Shown here in pieces: positions 12,401-25,800 of a stretch of 64,000 nt of DNA. Position 1 is the stretch's first letter. Every line of letters starts with the position of its first letter. Source of the DNA: Branchiostoma belcheri (Eukaryota; Chordata; Leptocardii; Amphioxiformes; Branchiostomatidae); contig NW_017804065.1 of assembly GCF_001625305.1 (NCBI RefSeq), positions 2,435,106 through 2,499,105 of the forward strand, written 5' to 3'. Made by a program: the position numbers and the translations under genes. The notes under the pieces were generated by a model. That model was not told where the DNA came from and searched no databases. It saw only the letters and a list, made by a program, of their open reading frames with translations.

Positions 12401-15400
12401 GTATCTTGCATATTTGTAATGCAGTACCTTACATGTACAAAGAATGGTTACAAAGGTCTTGTAGGTCTTAGGAAGACAAAGATCAAGGTCAAACGGGGCC
12501 TCCTGGAGGCCAACATTGGTACTGCAGCAGAATTTCCGTTTTTTTGTATCCTTCATTCCAGACATGCTAATTTTCGGTCTTGATTTTTTGGTAGCAGATA
12601 CATGTAGCTTTTTGTGCCAGGAATAAATGATGTAGGATTGGTCCTCATAGCAGCTTGTCCTGGAACTGCAGGGGAGTTTCTGGCAAAATTGTTCAGAGGA
12701 CTAAAACTAGTAAAAGTATGATTATTGGCATGGTGGCACCATGATTAGGGAGAAACTGCTGTCATATAGCAGTAAACGGAGTTATAACAAAGCCCTAATA
12801 ATTAGACAGCCAATGGCATCCTGTTTATTACCACTTACATGTAACACCCAAACAGATGCACCTTGATTTTAAAGCACTTTAAATACAATGTTTCTGATAA
12901 GGCCACACCATCTTAATTTGTTGGTCCTCGGATTTTTTCAGAAAAAATATGAGGCGAAAAAACAGGGCGAAAAAAAAGATAAAAATAAAAACAGGTCTAG
13001 GCATCCTATTATAGCCCCAAATGCTTCAATAGGGGCCACGAAGTCAACACAAAAGGCTGGGTTAAAATCTAAACAATGAATTTTGAACTTTTAATCCAAC
13101 CACTGCATAGGGAAACTTTTCTCAATGTTAGGGGCAAAATATGAGCATTTTTGAATTGATTCACGATTCAGAACCAGAATCTTTTTTTTTTTTTTTTGCA
13201 AATCAGAAAAAAATGAACAGGCGAATCCGAGAACCAACAAATTAGATTGGTATGGCCTAAAAATGCTTTTCTTGGCACCTACATTGGACAGCATATGCAG
13301 CCAGCTGTGCTGCCTCGTTAGCCTGGCATGGCAGTCTCCCCTGCAAGATGTCCTGTTTTACCTGTAGGAAAAACTGGTACCTGCAAAAAAGCAAACATGT
13401 TTTGGAAGGCTGGAATGTTTTGGCTCACCTGAAGACAATACAGGTACCCTGCACTGGGGGATGAATTTTACTGATTTTTTTCTACCAAGTTACGAATCAA
13501 AGAACTACAATCAACGACATGTAGTATGCCCTCAGTAGCCAAAAAGGAATTAAATAAATTAAGAAGATTGGAGTGTCTAACAACCTTCACTTTTCCATTC
13601 CAAGCTGCTCATGTCTTTTCTGACCATTGATTTTATATTTTACATAAATATTATTTAGCTCCATCTGATTTTACAATTCTACAATCTGTCTTAAGGAGCG
13701 AGAAGAAGCAGAACCTGTACATATGTAGTTTTACTATTATAATACTAATAGATGAAGACTACCATCGCTATTTGCCGTGACCTGTACTTAGTTCGCAATG
13801 AGCAAAAATGTATAATAAAGGTCTTTCGTTCATTCATTCATTATGCACAAGCTTGGTGAAATGTAGCCTGACTACATCAGGCTTCTAGCAGCCCCTCCAC
13901 TGGTCAGGCCGTGAGAAGGAGGACCTGAATCAGCCCCTGATACTGAGAGGTTGTCTATAACACTGGCTGGGAGGAAGATTACCTTGTGATTTCTTGATGA
14001 AGTCTACACGGGTCCTCGGCATAAAACTTCACTCCGAAGTATAGACGGTAGGGTGGGGGGGCTGCAGACAACACAAAATAAGTTACACAACCTTTTGTCA
14101 GTTTTGTTTCTTATTTTTCGTTCTGAAATAAATTTAAATTAAATACATTAGCCTTGTGGCAGGGATGTATGAATTATATATCTATCATCGTATGCCAGTG
14201 AGTTGTTCATTTAAAAGATCAATTAACATCTAAGAAAATGGCTAGATCACTGGGGATGATCAAAAGATGCGCACATTTTATGGATCAGACATTGTTAAAA
14301 ATTTTAATAGAATGCCTTGTACTATCTCACATTGATTATTGTAGCCCAGTTTGGTCATGCACAACTAAAACTAACATAAACCTTCTACAACGAATGCAGA
14401 ACAAGGCAACTCGTCTGTTTCAGTCGAAGCCACAGTGGAAACCTGTGCACACGAGATTGTTAATAAACACCATGACAACATTTAAAAGGATAACACTCAC
14501 TAACGAACCTATTTGTATCAGTAGGCAACTGCGTTCTGTCAACAACTTGCATAGCTATAGAACCCGTTTTGCTGCTAAACAGTCTTTTCTGTTAGACAAA
14601 CCTAGAACTAACGCACTGCTGAAGTGTTTCATGTACAGGGCTGTTAGTGTGTGGAATAACCTTCCAATTGTCATGCAATCCACACAATCCCTGAGAGTCT
14701 TTAAGGACGGTTTGCACAAATACCTCCATCAGTAGGTCACAAGCACTGTTTGACAGGATTGTCAATTTTTTAAATGATGTATATTGTAAATATGTTATTA
14801 ATTGATTTAGATGTGTTTTGTGACTTGTCCAGTTGTCAACTATGTTTGTATAATGTCTGTATGTATGAATACCAGGAAGACTAGCGGTGGACCCTAGGGT
14901 CCACCGCTAATGGTTATTCTAATAAAGTTTCAAAGTTTCAAAGTTGGAAGTAACAGCTATATACATGTCAATGTAAGTTAGTGTACTTACTTTCCATCTG
15001 ATCACTGAAGGGCTTGGTTGGCTCTAACCAGTGCTGTAACAAAATGTCACAAAGATACATGTAAGAATGAGAAGCTGCTACAAGATTCAGTATGACCCCA
15101 CCAGTTCATGATAATGAAGATGTCACTTCATCATACATGTAGATGGTTCAAAATACAGAGAGAAGCACTCAAAGTTATTCACCATTCTTTCCACTTGCTT
15201 ACAAAATTTGATTGATAATCAAAATTATACTTCATTCTAATCCTATAAATTCATTTATATCTTCATTTAGGTACATTACAGAATATTTAGATGGTACAAA
15301 GTATTTAAGTGCATTAATGCATTGGCATCCTATACATGACATTGTACATCATATTATACTGTGCTTGTTGTTGCACTCATAGATTTTACATTTTCTTTCT

Positions 15401-18400
15401 TTTATTCTCTTTCTTTCATTTTCTTCAAGCATCAGAAAATAGGCTCAAAAGTCACCATTCCTTTATTTTGTGGAGGAGTTAAGGTTTTCCTTAAGGAGGA
15501 AAAGAAGAAAAAAGAAGATGAGTAACCCACCGTCTGGTCCTGACTGTCCAGGTACCTCAGGCCAAAAAAGTCTTTCTCTAACAGATGGAGCTTCTTGAAG
15601 ACAAGATCCAGGAGCACCTGTCCCTTACTGGATTTCTGTGGATCAATACAAAACCAATCAATCAATCAATCAATCAATCAACTAAACTATAAAATCTATA
15701 AAACATGAAGATCAACATGTCATGTATTAATGCCAAGGAGCTTTGTGCACACACACACAAAAAAAAACTATACCAGAAAGTCACTGTTAAATCAAAATTC
15801 TATGTTGAATCATTGATTATGATGTTGGTGTATACTAGTATTGCCGCACTTAAAGATATACTGCATTTATTATCATGTACCATATCTTCAAGTACAACAT
15901 ATGGAAAAATTAGGCTCGAACCAATAACCATTGAACTATAGTTATGTGAGGTCCATGAATCATCATCAGGTCGGGCGTGTTGCCCGGACCGAGTCCACTC
16001 TCTCTCTCCATGCTGCCCTGTCCGCCATCAGCTGCCCCAGATGTTCGGCCCTCACCCCAGCGTCTTCAGCGAGTTGGTCCATGAAAGCAATTCTAAATAG
16101 CTTGGAAAGACGGACCTGGCAAAAATTTCCTTCATATATATTTCCTGAGTACCTCTTCCCTTTGGTTGAAATAAAAAATGCTACTGCGCACGCTATATCA
16201 CAATTTTAAAAACCTCACAGAGTTGGAAGACTGCCTTTTTTAACTTAAAAGTTACTTATTATGCAAGAATGTAGTTACGAGCCAATTCTAAAGCTAACTC
16301 TGGCCTTGTAAATTTGGAAGGTTAAACAAATAAATAGTTATCTATAACAGGAACAAAGATTTACTGATTGATATGTTTGTAAACATCACAGAGTTAAAAT
16401 TTATAAACCTCACAGAGTTGGAACTTATTATACAAAACTTTAGTTACAAGCCAGTTCTAAAGCTAACTCTGGCCTTGTAAATTTGGAAGCTTAAACAAAT
16501 AAATAGTTATCTATAACAGGAACAAAGATTTACTGATTGATATGTTTGTAAACATGGCTATCAACTGTCTTCCTGTAGACATAAAGCATCGACACAACAA
16601 CCGCTCAGATAACAATGGTCCGTGTTTGACAAAGTGTCAAAGGTGAACTGACGTTTACAACTGACTGGGTGAGCCTTTCCTATTGCCATGGCTCTGGTAT
16701 CCTTCAATACCACTCCACAATACCGATTCATCAGCAAATTCCTAAATGCAATACCACATATATCCTGTGTGCAACACTGAATCAGAAAGCAGAGTCTATA
16801 CATGAATGTGTAATACTAGCAGCGTAATGCCTTTGAATGAGACTATATTTACCAGATTTGGTTTCACATCCTGCTCTTGCCTTATACAGTTCACTTCTAC
16901 AGACTAAAAACCACAGTGCCTTTTAAATTGTATCAATGAAAGGCCATTTTAACTCATGGGGCAACCAGTGAGGTACATGTAACTGTTTATATTTGCCATT
17001 GCTAGCTATTCAAAATGCCAAGAATGATATCTAAAGGGCTGCCAGGAAATATCTTTCCTCGTATCATCTGCTTGGAGTAAGAAATTAATTTTCCTGTGAT
17101 GCTGTACAAAGTATCAAAGGGTTCTTGACTAAAATCTAGCTTAGGCCACACCAATTTTATTTCTTGGTTAATGGATTTTTCTAGAAAAATAATGAAGCGG
17201 GCGGGTGAAAAATTTTGGCACAAAATGGTACGATAGGAGCAATGAAGTCAACACACCAGACTGGTTCAAAATTTAAACAATGAATTTTGAACTTTTAATG
17301 ATACCACTGCATTGGAAGATGGAATAACTCAGGCTAAACATCAAAGGTCTTCTTTGATAGTTAAAAACATGAGCACCAAAGATTTCCTTCCATAGCTAGA
17401 ATAACTGTAACAACTAGGAAGAAAAGAACTATTTTCAACTGTTCAGGGCAAAATATGAGCATTTTGCATTTGATTCTGAATTTTTTTTTTTTTTTGCAAA
17501 TAAGAAAAAAATGAAGTGGGCGAATCCGTTAACCAAGAAATTAAATTGGTGTGGCCTTTACTAGTACAATGTACATGTATTTGTGCACATTTCATGAGTG
17601 ACAGCAATGTGCAAGTCCTTGAAACTTTTAGTGAGAGACACACACTAGACAAGTACATGTGTCGGTATCGCTTCCATCTCCACCTTCACACCACATTTAA
17701 CATGGATAATGACAGCCTGTCAGGGTGTGATGGGAACAACATGGCTGACAGGACAGGTCAACAAAAGGTCAAGGTGAACCAACCACTCATGATTCTACCG
17801 GTTGATAAAAGACAAAACAAAAGCTTTAAAAAAACACCAAAAAAGTTGTGGTAGTTTTCAGGAAATGATACAATACTTCATTCACCATTTTTACCATATT
17901 CACCATAAATGGCCTTTATGAATATTGAAATATATAATAATAGAATAATCTCTTATCTTTTTAAATAGTATGAGAGGGAAAATGTAAATTGGAAATTGCA
18001 ATCAGTCTAGCTTTTACCAGGCTTCGGAAGTGGCTGGAAAGAGTAGAAATTGGCCCAAAAGACAGACATGCTAGGGGAGTTGGTACGCTAAAGTAAAGTA
18101 CATGTACATTTTCAAGTGCAGCAAATGTACTCCTTTAGCGGACCAACTCCCCTGGCATATCATCTGTCTATTTGGCCAATTTCTACTCTTTACAGCCACT
18201 TCCGAAGCCTGGTAGAGGCTACTGTGATTCCTCAATAAAACAGTTTTAGAAACATGACCTAAGTCATCATCTTTTATGTAGTTTTGACAAATGGCTTTTG
18301 CCTCCTGAGAATTAAAATTGTTACAAGTTGGCACAACGTCAACCTGATGAACTAACGAAAACCAGATGGCAACCCATTCCCAATCCTGATCCAAATTACA

Positions 18401-19775
18401 ACAATATGGCAAAGTAGGTGTCCTGTAACAAGAAGTCTAAAACAGCAGATGTGACAAACTGGCATGAAATTTGATTACAGAAACTCTCATCAGAGTTTAG
18501 TCTGACAAACGCTTTTATTTGCATTGTTACTCCATTTGGTTCTTTTACACGCTAGTGGAATTGATTAAGTAGGGAACAATCTGTCATAATTGTACTTTAC
18601 ATAATAAAGTTACTGGGGATGTCAGCATTGAATAAAGGGATGTACAACATCTTTTTTCCTGGCAAACAGCTTTCAATTTGCATTGTTACTTCATTAGTTT
18701 CTGTTACACGCTATGGAGGGGACAATCTGTCATAATGAACTGTGGCTTATGTAATAAAATTATGACAGTCATGAATGAAATAAACACCAGATGGCTTCCA
18801 CAAAAATTGCAGTGGGAACTGACTCAGGGCTCCAAATACCACCTGCATATTACTAGTATGCATGCTAGTAGAGATAAAATTGAAGCTGTGCAGGTATACA
18901 CAATGTAAAATATGTATATTTCTGATGCCTACTGTACCTAACCTGCACCAGTCCATGTATTGGGCTTACATGTATACCAGTATATACATGTACAAGTAGC
19001 TATAGGTATATGTGAATTTTATTTGCAGTATTGGCTGTTACTACCTAATTTTTTTACATGTAAACAAAAGAAATAATGGCAATGATTTCTTAACTGCCTT
19101 CAGTGTAATCCATATATGTACATGTACTTCCTAAATTCTGAGTGGTGCAGGTAATTTTCAATGTTACGTGCACCATTGCAGGTACTAGTATATAATGTAG
19201 AAAAACGTATTTTGAGCCCTGTGACTAGAACTGTTGGACAACCTCTGGCATTTCTCAATATCCTTCAAATGCTTTCTTTTGAGAGAAAATATCACAGGAC
19301 TTGGAATAATGATTGAGGACTAGATTAAAAAGATTGCATTAAATGTTAGTGCCATTGGTTCTGTTGTGCCTGGCATTTACATGACAGTATGGGCATATGG
19401 AAACATTTACAGATAATTGTACTTCTGTGATGCACAGTTATTCTTTCTTGATTAATGTTTACAGGAAGTACAAAAGAAATGGCCTTAGGCTGTCTGTGCA
19501 GAATGCTATGCTTTGATCGTGATACAGAATAAATTATGACAATAATGCTGGAACTGTTTGCATATTTCGTAATGTTACCAAATGTTGTATCAAAAAGTCA
19601 AAAATATCATTCTATAGGTCTTATGATTATTGAATACAGATATAGATGTTCAGTCCAGAATGTTATACAAAATGGAGAAAATGAAAAAATTGATGAAAAT
19701 GACATTTCATCTAGGATGAGCCACATTTCAGATTTACATGTATCGTTGTCCAAGGTAAATAATTATAATTTAATA

Positions 19776-19833
<58 letters not shown>

Positions 19834-22800
19834 ACGTTAGGGTACAAAAACTGCATTTTTTTGTATGCTTTTGATGTACAAATGTATGTCAAAAACGTAC
19901 ATTCAGATCTTATGCTAACTCTCATTAAGGAAACATAATTAAGATCTAAACGTACGTTCTTGACATCATCAAAGCAGGCTGATTTACATACAAGAAAAAT
20001 TCTATGTACATGTATGCAGTTCTGCGCTCGCGTGCATACACAGTTTTCGCAATGTCTTTGTCCTTAAGGATCTGCTTGGAGAGTCTAACCTCTGGGCTTG
20101 ACACCTGCCCAGCAGGACAGATTAAGAGGTCAAAAGGTCAGCCAGGGCATGGATACTACATGTTATTTCTCCCCAAACTACCTCCAAACAGGAGACGAAA
20201 TCCTGACCAGGTGTTAACGAATGTTTTATTGCAAATTCATGCCCGAGGGCTAATTTCAGGAACAAACGAAACATTTCGTATTAAAAAACAGACAATTAGT
20301 ACACACAGAACTACTGATAACTACTAAGAAACTACTAGTAAAAACTACTGGGTTTGACTTCTTTTTTGAAGACAGAGGAAGACAAAGGATCCCACTTTAA
20401 GTTTTTCTGTAATTTGTGGATCTTCGACTGTTATGAGGAGAGTAGTTTTCATTTGTATATGTGTGAAAGTTTGGGTAGGATTTGGAGGCTAGTACGTCAA
20501 TTAAGAGTTAATTTCCTTCCTTGCTATAGACGGTACAATTCGAGATAAAATGCATTTTGTCTTTCACCGTATTCAACGTACAATGTTTGCTAATTCGTTC
20601 ATACACTTGGAGCTTCTTATACAAGGAGACCTGTTTCACCTGTGCATGACTTTTGGTACAGAGGAAAGAGAGTCTGAAATAGAGAGTGAACAGTGATGGG
20701 TACCACCTGCATCAGAATAGCCTTACATCTATTTTGGGTGTTATCTGTGGTGTAAGGGTCAGAGCCTTGTATCAACATTGCCTGCAGGAAGCTACTGTGC
20801 AGCACTGGGGAACTGCCACACATGGGAACTGATGGTTTCCAGATGGAAGAAACTGGTGTTACAGTAGAGTTTTGTTGAATGGATTGAAACTAAGGCTTTG
20901 AACAGTGGTCATTTGGTTTTTCTTGTTACATACTTACTGTAGTCTTACGAGTAGAGAGTATAATGTTGTAACAGTGCTAACTGACCATGCTAAATGGTCG
21001 TGCGACCTTTTAGTGTAGTGGTTAGCATTGGTGACCGCCAAGCGGACAACTCGGGTTCGATTCCCGGTAGTGACCTTCTCGCCCCTTTCGGTTTTTACAG
21101 TGGTTCCCATGTGGGCCCTGTGAGTACTGGCACTGAGGATAAGTGTGGCAGCTCCAGGGATGTCGGACTCGGAAGATTCGAGGACGAATCTTGAAAGAAA
21201 AGGGGGAGTAGTGTAACAGTGCTAACTGACTATGCTAAATGGTCGTGCGACCTTTTAGTGTAATGGTTAGCGTTGGTGACCGCCAAGCGGACAACTCGGG
21301 TTCGATTCCCGGTTGTGACCTGCTCGCCCCTTTCGGTTTTTACAATGTCCTTGCTGCCACTGTCTCTTGGTGGTTTTCAAAGACAAAGAGCAGATTTTCC
21401 AACAATCGAGAAACAAAGTGATGGTAGTTGAAAGTTGAAACAAGAACACAACTTCTAAGTTCTAGTAGCACCACCACAGTTTCATACTGGTGTCTTCTGG
21501 CTGCTACCACTTGTTCTAATTTTTCTATGACATCAAAGTTGGAGCTGTTGACTATGAATAGTAGGATTTTTTCGAGAAGGCTGGTTCTACTAGCGGTGTT
21601 CTTCTTTTATTAAAAGAAGTACAAAAAATTTGGCATATGGCCTTTTGCAATAGAGGTGAAGTACCAGTATGGTGCTACTGAGTACACATCAGGGCTTGAA
21701 ATTCATTTTTCGGAATAGGTGCACTGGTGCACTCAATGTAAAAAATTAGGTGCACAAAATATTTTTTGGGTGCAACATATAAAACAAACATAATTACAGA
21801 TATTAATGCTCCTCTTCTAATCTTGAATCTGAAATGGGAGCTAAATTTCAAAATCTTACGCAAGAACTACAGGTACAACAAAGATTTTTATCATTTTTCT
21901 GACGCTTAGATGCCAAGACTATCCTGTATACTATTATTCAATTATGTACAAAAATACCTACAAAAATATTTGGGTGCACTGGTGCACCCACAGAAATAAA
22001 TTGGATGCACAGCTCCAATTTTGGGTGCGCTAACTTACAGGTGCACATGCACCCAATATTTCCAGCCCTGCACCTTCCCCACTCTGATGTGATCTATGCC
22101 TCTCTGACTTTGTTTTCCTCCCAGCTAATGTTTACTCGCACAGCCAGCCTGAACAAACCAGGTAAGGTGAGGGGGAGGGCACTGTTGTATCAGCCTGCTT
22201 GTCTAGTAAGGAGAGAACCCTCTCCAAATATTTCCTCCCTGAATTACTGGGTCTGTCCTGCGGCTTTGAACCCTCCTTGCGAGGCATTGTTGAGGTTTCC
22301 TTGAAGGTTCAATCACACCTTCTTGACAGTTGTTTAACTTAAGCTCAAGTGTTTTTCTCTTGAAGAAAGAAAAACCTGAATTCACCCAGCATGCACCACT
22401 CAGTCATACTTTGTAACTTTGACCTCAATAAGTAAAAAAATTAGGGTCGGCTGGTAGGGATCTTTTTTTTTTAGACTTCGGTGATAAATTTTAATATACA
22501 GGGGTCCAACTTGTACAATACAGTTTACCAAAGTAAAATTTCATGAGTACACTTTTATTTTCAATGTCAATGTTAGAAAACCACCTGTATACTCAGATAT
22601 CAGTTCATGGAGCTAGAAAAGGTTGATCAGCTCGAAAAATTATGTCCCTTATGTCCAGCCCAAAGAAAAGTCTAGGGTCGGCAGGTTTTTCTAGGGTCGG
22701 TCGGGAAGCAGGAAACACAACATTTTTTCCCTGGGCCTTCCCTGGAAAAAATGTGACCATGACATTCCTTCCAAAAGAAGCTAAATAGATACACATGAGG

Positions 22801-25800
22801 TATTTGGGCTCAGGAGAAATGTAATTATGCTTGGAAAGTGCATAATTATTACCTATCTTTGAGATCAAAGAGATGCCGTCTTGCAGTCCAATTTTGGTTC
22901 ATTCAGGCTAGCCCTAAGGCACAATACAATACACAGTCCTTCAGAGAATCTACATGTACAGTACTGTAAGTATTACTGGACCAGGTACAGTCGTTCACTG
23001 CACTAGAAATTCCAGTCCTTTTGTACATCTACCTTTAAACATAGTGATTTGTTAGTGTATATATCACAGACTAGTAATTATTGTGTCTGTCTACATGTAG
23101 GCAGATTTATTTTATTGGATGGAGGCTAGAGGGTTGAACCAACGGCAGAAGGATGAACCATTCAGCAAAATAGGATGGTATAAATCACCATGAATGGCCT
23201 GTGATAGCCCCTGCTAGCAACAGTCTCCAGAGTTCTTTGTTCCAGATATCTTGGCTTGGCTTCATTAGTCCCAGTAATGATGGTATCAACTGCTGCTGTC
23301 ACCTCAAGAATGTATGGATTTATCTATCCTTGCTCTTTGATGCCAGCTGCTTCCGCTGGCTTTTCTCAACACGAAAAACAGGAATTTTTTTTTAGGGGTG
23401 TTGAGTTTTTTTATTTTTTTAGGGGTGTTGAGTTTTTTAAAAAGTTTTTTAGGGGTGTTGAGTTTTTTTAATAGTTTTTTAGGGGTGTTGAGTTTTTAAA
23501 GTTTTTTTTAGAGGTGTTGAGTTTTTTTTAGTTTTTTAGTCGGTGTTGAGTTTTTAAAAGTTTTTTTGGGGTGTTGAGTTTTTTTTTTAAAGTAGTTGAT
23601 TGATTTGTGTTCCTGCCTTTTATAATTTTTTCATCTCCTTGCAAAAAAAAAATTCTTTTTACATATTTCATATCAATTCAACATACCAGGGTAGTTTGTA
23701 ATTCAAACAGTGAGTTTAAAACCACTGCATGGATGGATGAACTGGGATAACAACCAGGAAGACAAGGAGCTTTCTTCAACAGTAAATTTACTGTTGGGTA
23801 CAAGATATGAGCATTTTCTTGTAACGAATCAAGAAAAAATGAAGCAGGCAAATCCGAGAACCAATAAATTGAATTGTTGTGGCCTAAGGACTAAGGACAC
23901 TGTGACAGTGAAAATAATGGCAACGCCTTTTGTGAGAAACTGAACTTTACGATCAAAGTTGTCCATAAACTTTATGAAGTGGACCAGTCCTGATTATGAG
24001 GTATTTGCTCCTCCCCCAAATCAGCTTCAGAGGAAGCAGCTACTGTGTGGGGTGTGAATTGCTGGATTAACTTGCATTAAAGTAAATCCCCGAAGTAACA
24101 GATAATCTGGGACATCAGCATTTGTTTGTTTTGGAGACAACCATGCAAGAATACTTTGAAATAGTGATGCATACCGGTTCACTGGACTTGAATCCGGACT
24201 TGTAAGAATGTTTAGGTTCAAGTCCAAAAAAACCTAAAAGTCAAGAACTGAGTCCGGACTTATTACCATAAAAGACCATTTCACATACCCCTTTTCTTTC
24301 CAAACCACCTAAAACCTTCCGTACATTGCAAAATCTTTGCTGCAAAATGAAGAAAACATTGCCATCAGGCATCGTCAAGTGCTGGCCTCCATGTTATGTG
24401 GCCAAAGTTTAACCCAGACAACATTGCAAGGTTGCCAACATGCAATTTTGTATATGTCATGGGTTTAGGTCCGGACTTACAAGTCCAGAACTGAACCTAA
24501 ACCTCTGGACTTGAATCCGGACCTGAACCTAAAATTGAGTTTAGGTATGCATCACTACTTTGAAATATTAGAGATATTTGTGAGGTATTGAATTCTAGCC
24601 CTGGAGAGGAATAGTAATTTGTTTGCTCTACTAATGTTTTGACCAGATGAACAGCAAGATTGCTGATGATAGAATTTATCTTCAAGCAGATCTTTTGGTG
24701 GCTGCATGGAGGTAGAAATACAACCTCCTTTAAACCTCCTTGATCAGATTAGCAAGACAGTATCAAATTGGCTATGTAGTATCCAATATGCCACCTAAAG
24801 TTTGGCTGGCATAAAATACATATATGTATACCAGTACAAGAAGAAAGCCCCATAAAGATGTCTAAAATCTCTCAAAAATAAGCTAAAAGCTAAACTTCTG
24901 TTTGGAAAGTCATCTTCAATACACACTGCAGAAATAAGCACAGTAGCGTTTGTAGTCCAGTGGTTAGCGACCCTATCTCTGGAGCAAGAAGCAGGATTGC
25001 TAACGTAGCTTTTAAGAAAAAAGGTAAAATTAACAAATTTTAGCACGAACTGATTTGGATATCAGATATCAAATGAAATTCTGGCTAAAAAGCCCTCAAG
25101 CATTTCTGGCTTGCACATTGACACAGTTGCATAAAACAAATCTACATGTACTGTCAACCTATATTGATATGCAAAATGAAAGAGGCTGGAAACCATCACT
25201 TCAGCTCTATCCTTTCTTAATTCCATGCTTCACTTAATCACTTTTTATAAGATAACAATGACAAAATACCAGTTCAACCACACCACATTAACTTCTGGTC
25301 CGATTATTGAAGCGAGAATGAACGGGTGCTATCTTGTGTCACTGAGGATTCCCAGTCAGGCTACACCAAACAAATATCTCGTTTCTCAGACATGCCAAAA
25401 CAAACACGCGAAAAGATAACAATCTCAAAACTTTCTGTCAAATATAGTGCACAAACCTAAATACTGAAGTAGCAGTTATCATGTTTCTTGGATAATATGA
25501 CAGCCTAGCAGTAAGCTAAAAATCAGCACTCATAATTTTTCTCTTGCCTTTACAGGCCACACCGGCTTTAATTTCATGGATGACATGCATCCTCTGAAGA
25601 CCTCCAAACTAGTGCGCGCGGACGAATAAAAAAAATCCGGCCAAGACTAAAATGCTACTAAACCACAGGAATACAATGCTGGTATTGTGAATTTGTAGCC
25701 TTTGTGGAATTTATCATGGAGTTAAAATCAACCTCCTTGAATTTATGAATCAGCACTGTACGTGTGTACAGATTTCTTGAGTCGTGGAGCGCCGGTAGCC

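Noticed and set aside
14238-14735. 165-residue ORF as a host gene
   Set aside because: Its motifs ([24 protein letters not shown]) are those of a LINE reverse-transcriptase C-terminus, it lacks the catalytic part and it ends in a repeat tail.
19536-19874. 112-residue ORF with a Cys-Val run
   Set aside because: The run is the (TG)27 microsatellite; the rest is AT-rich intron sequence.
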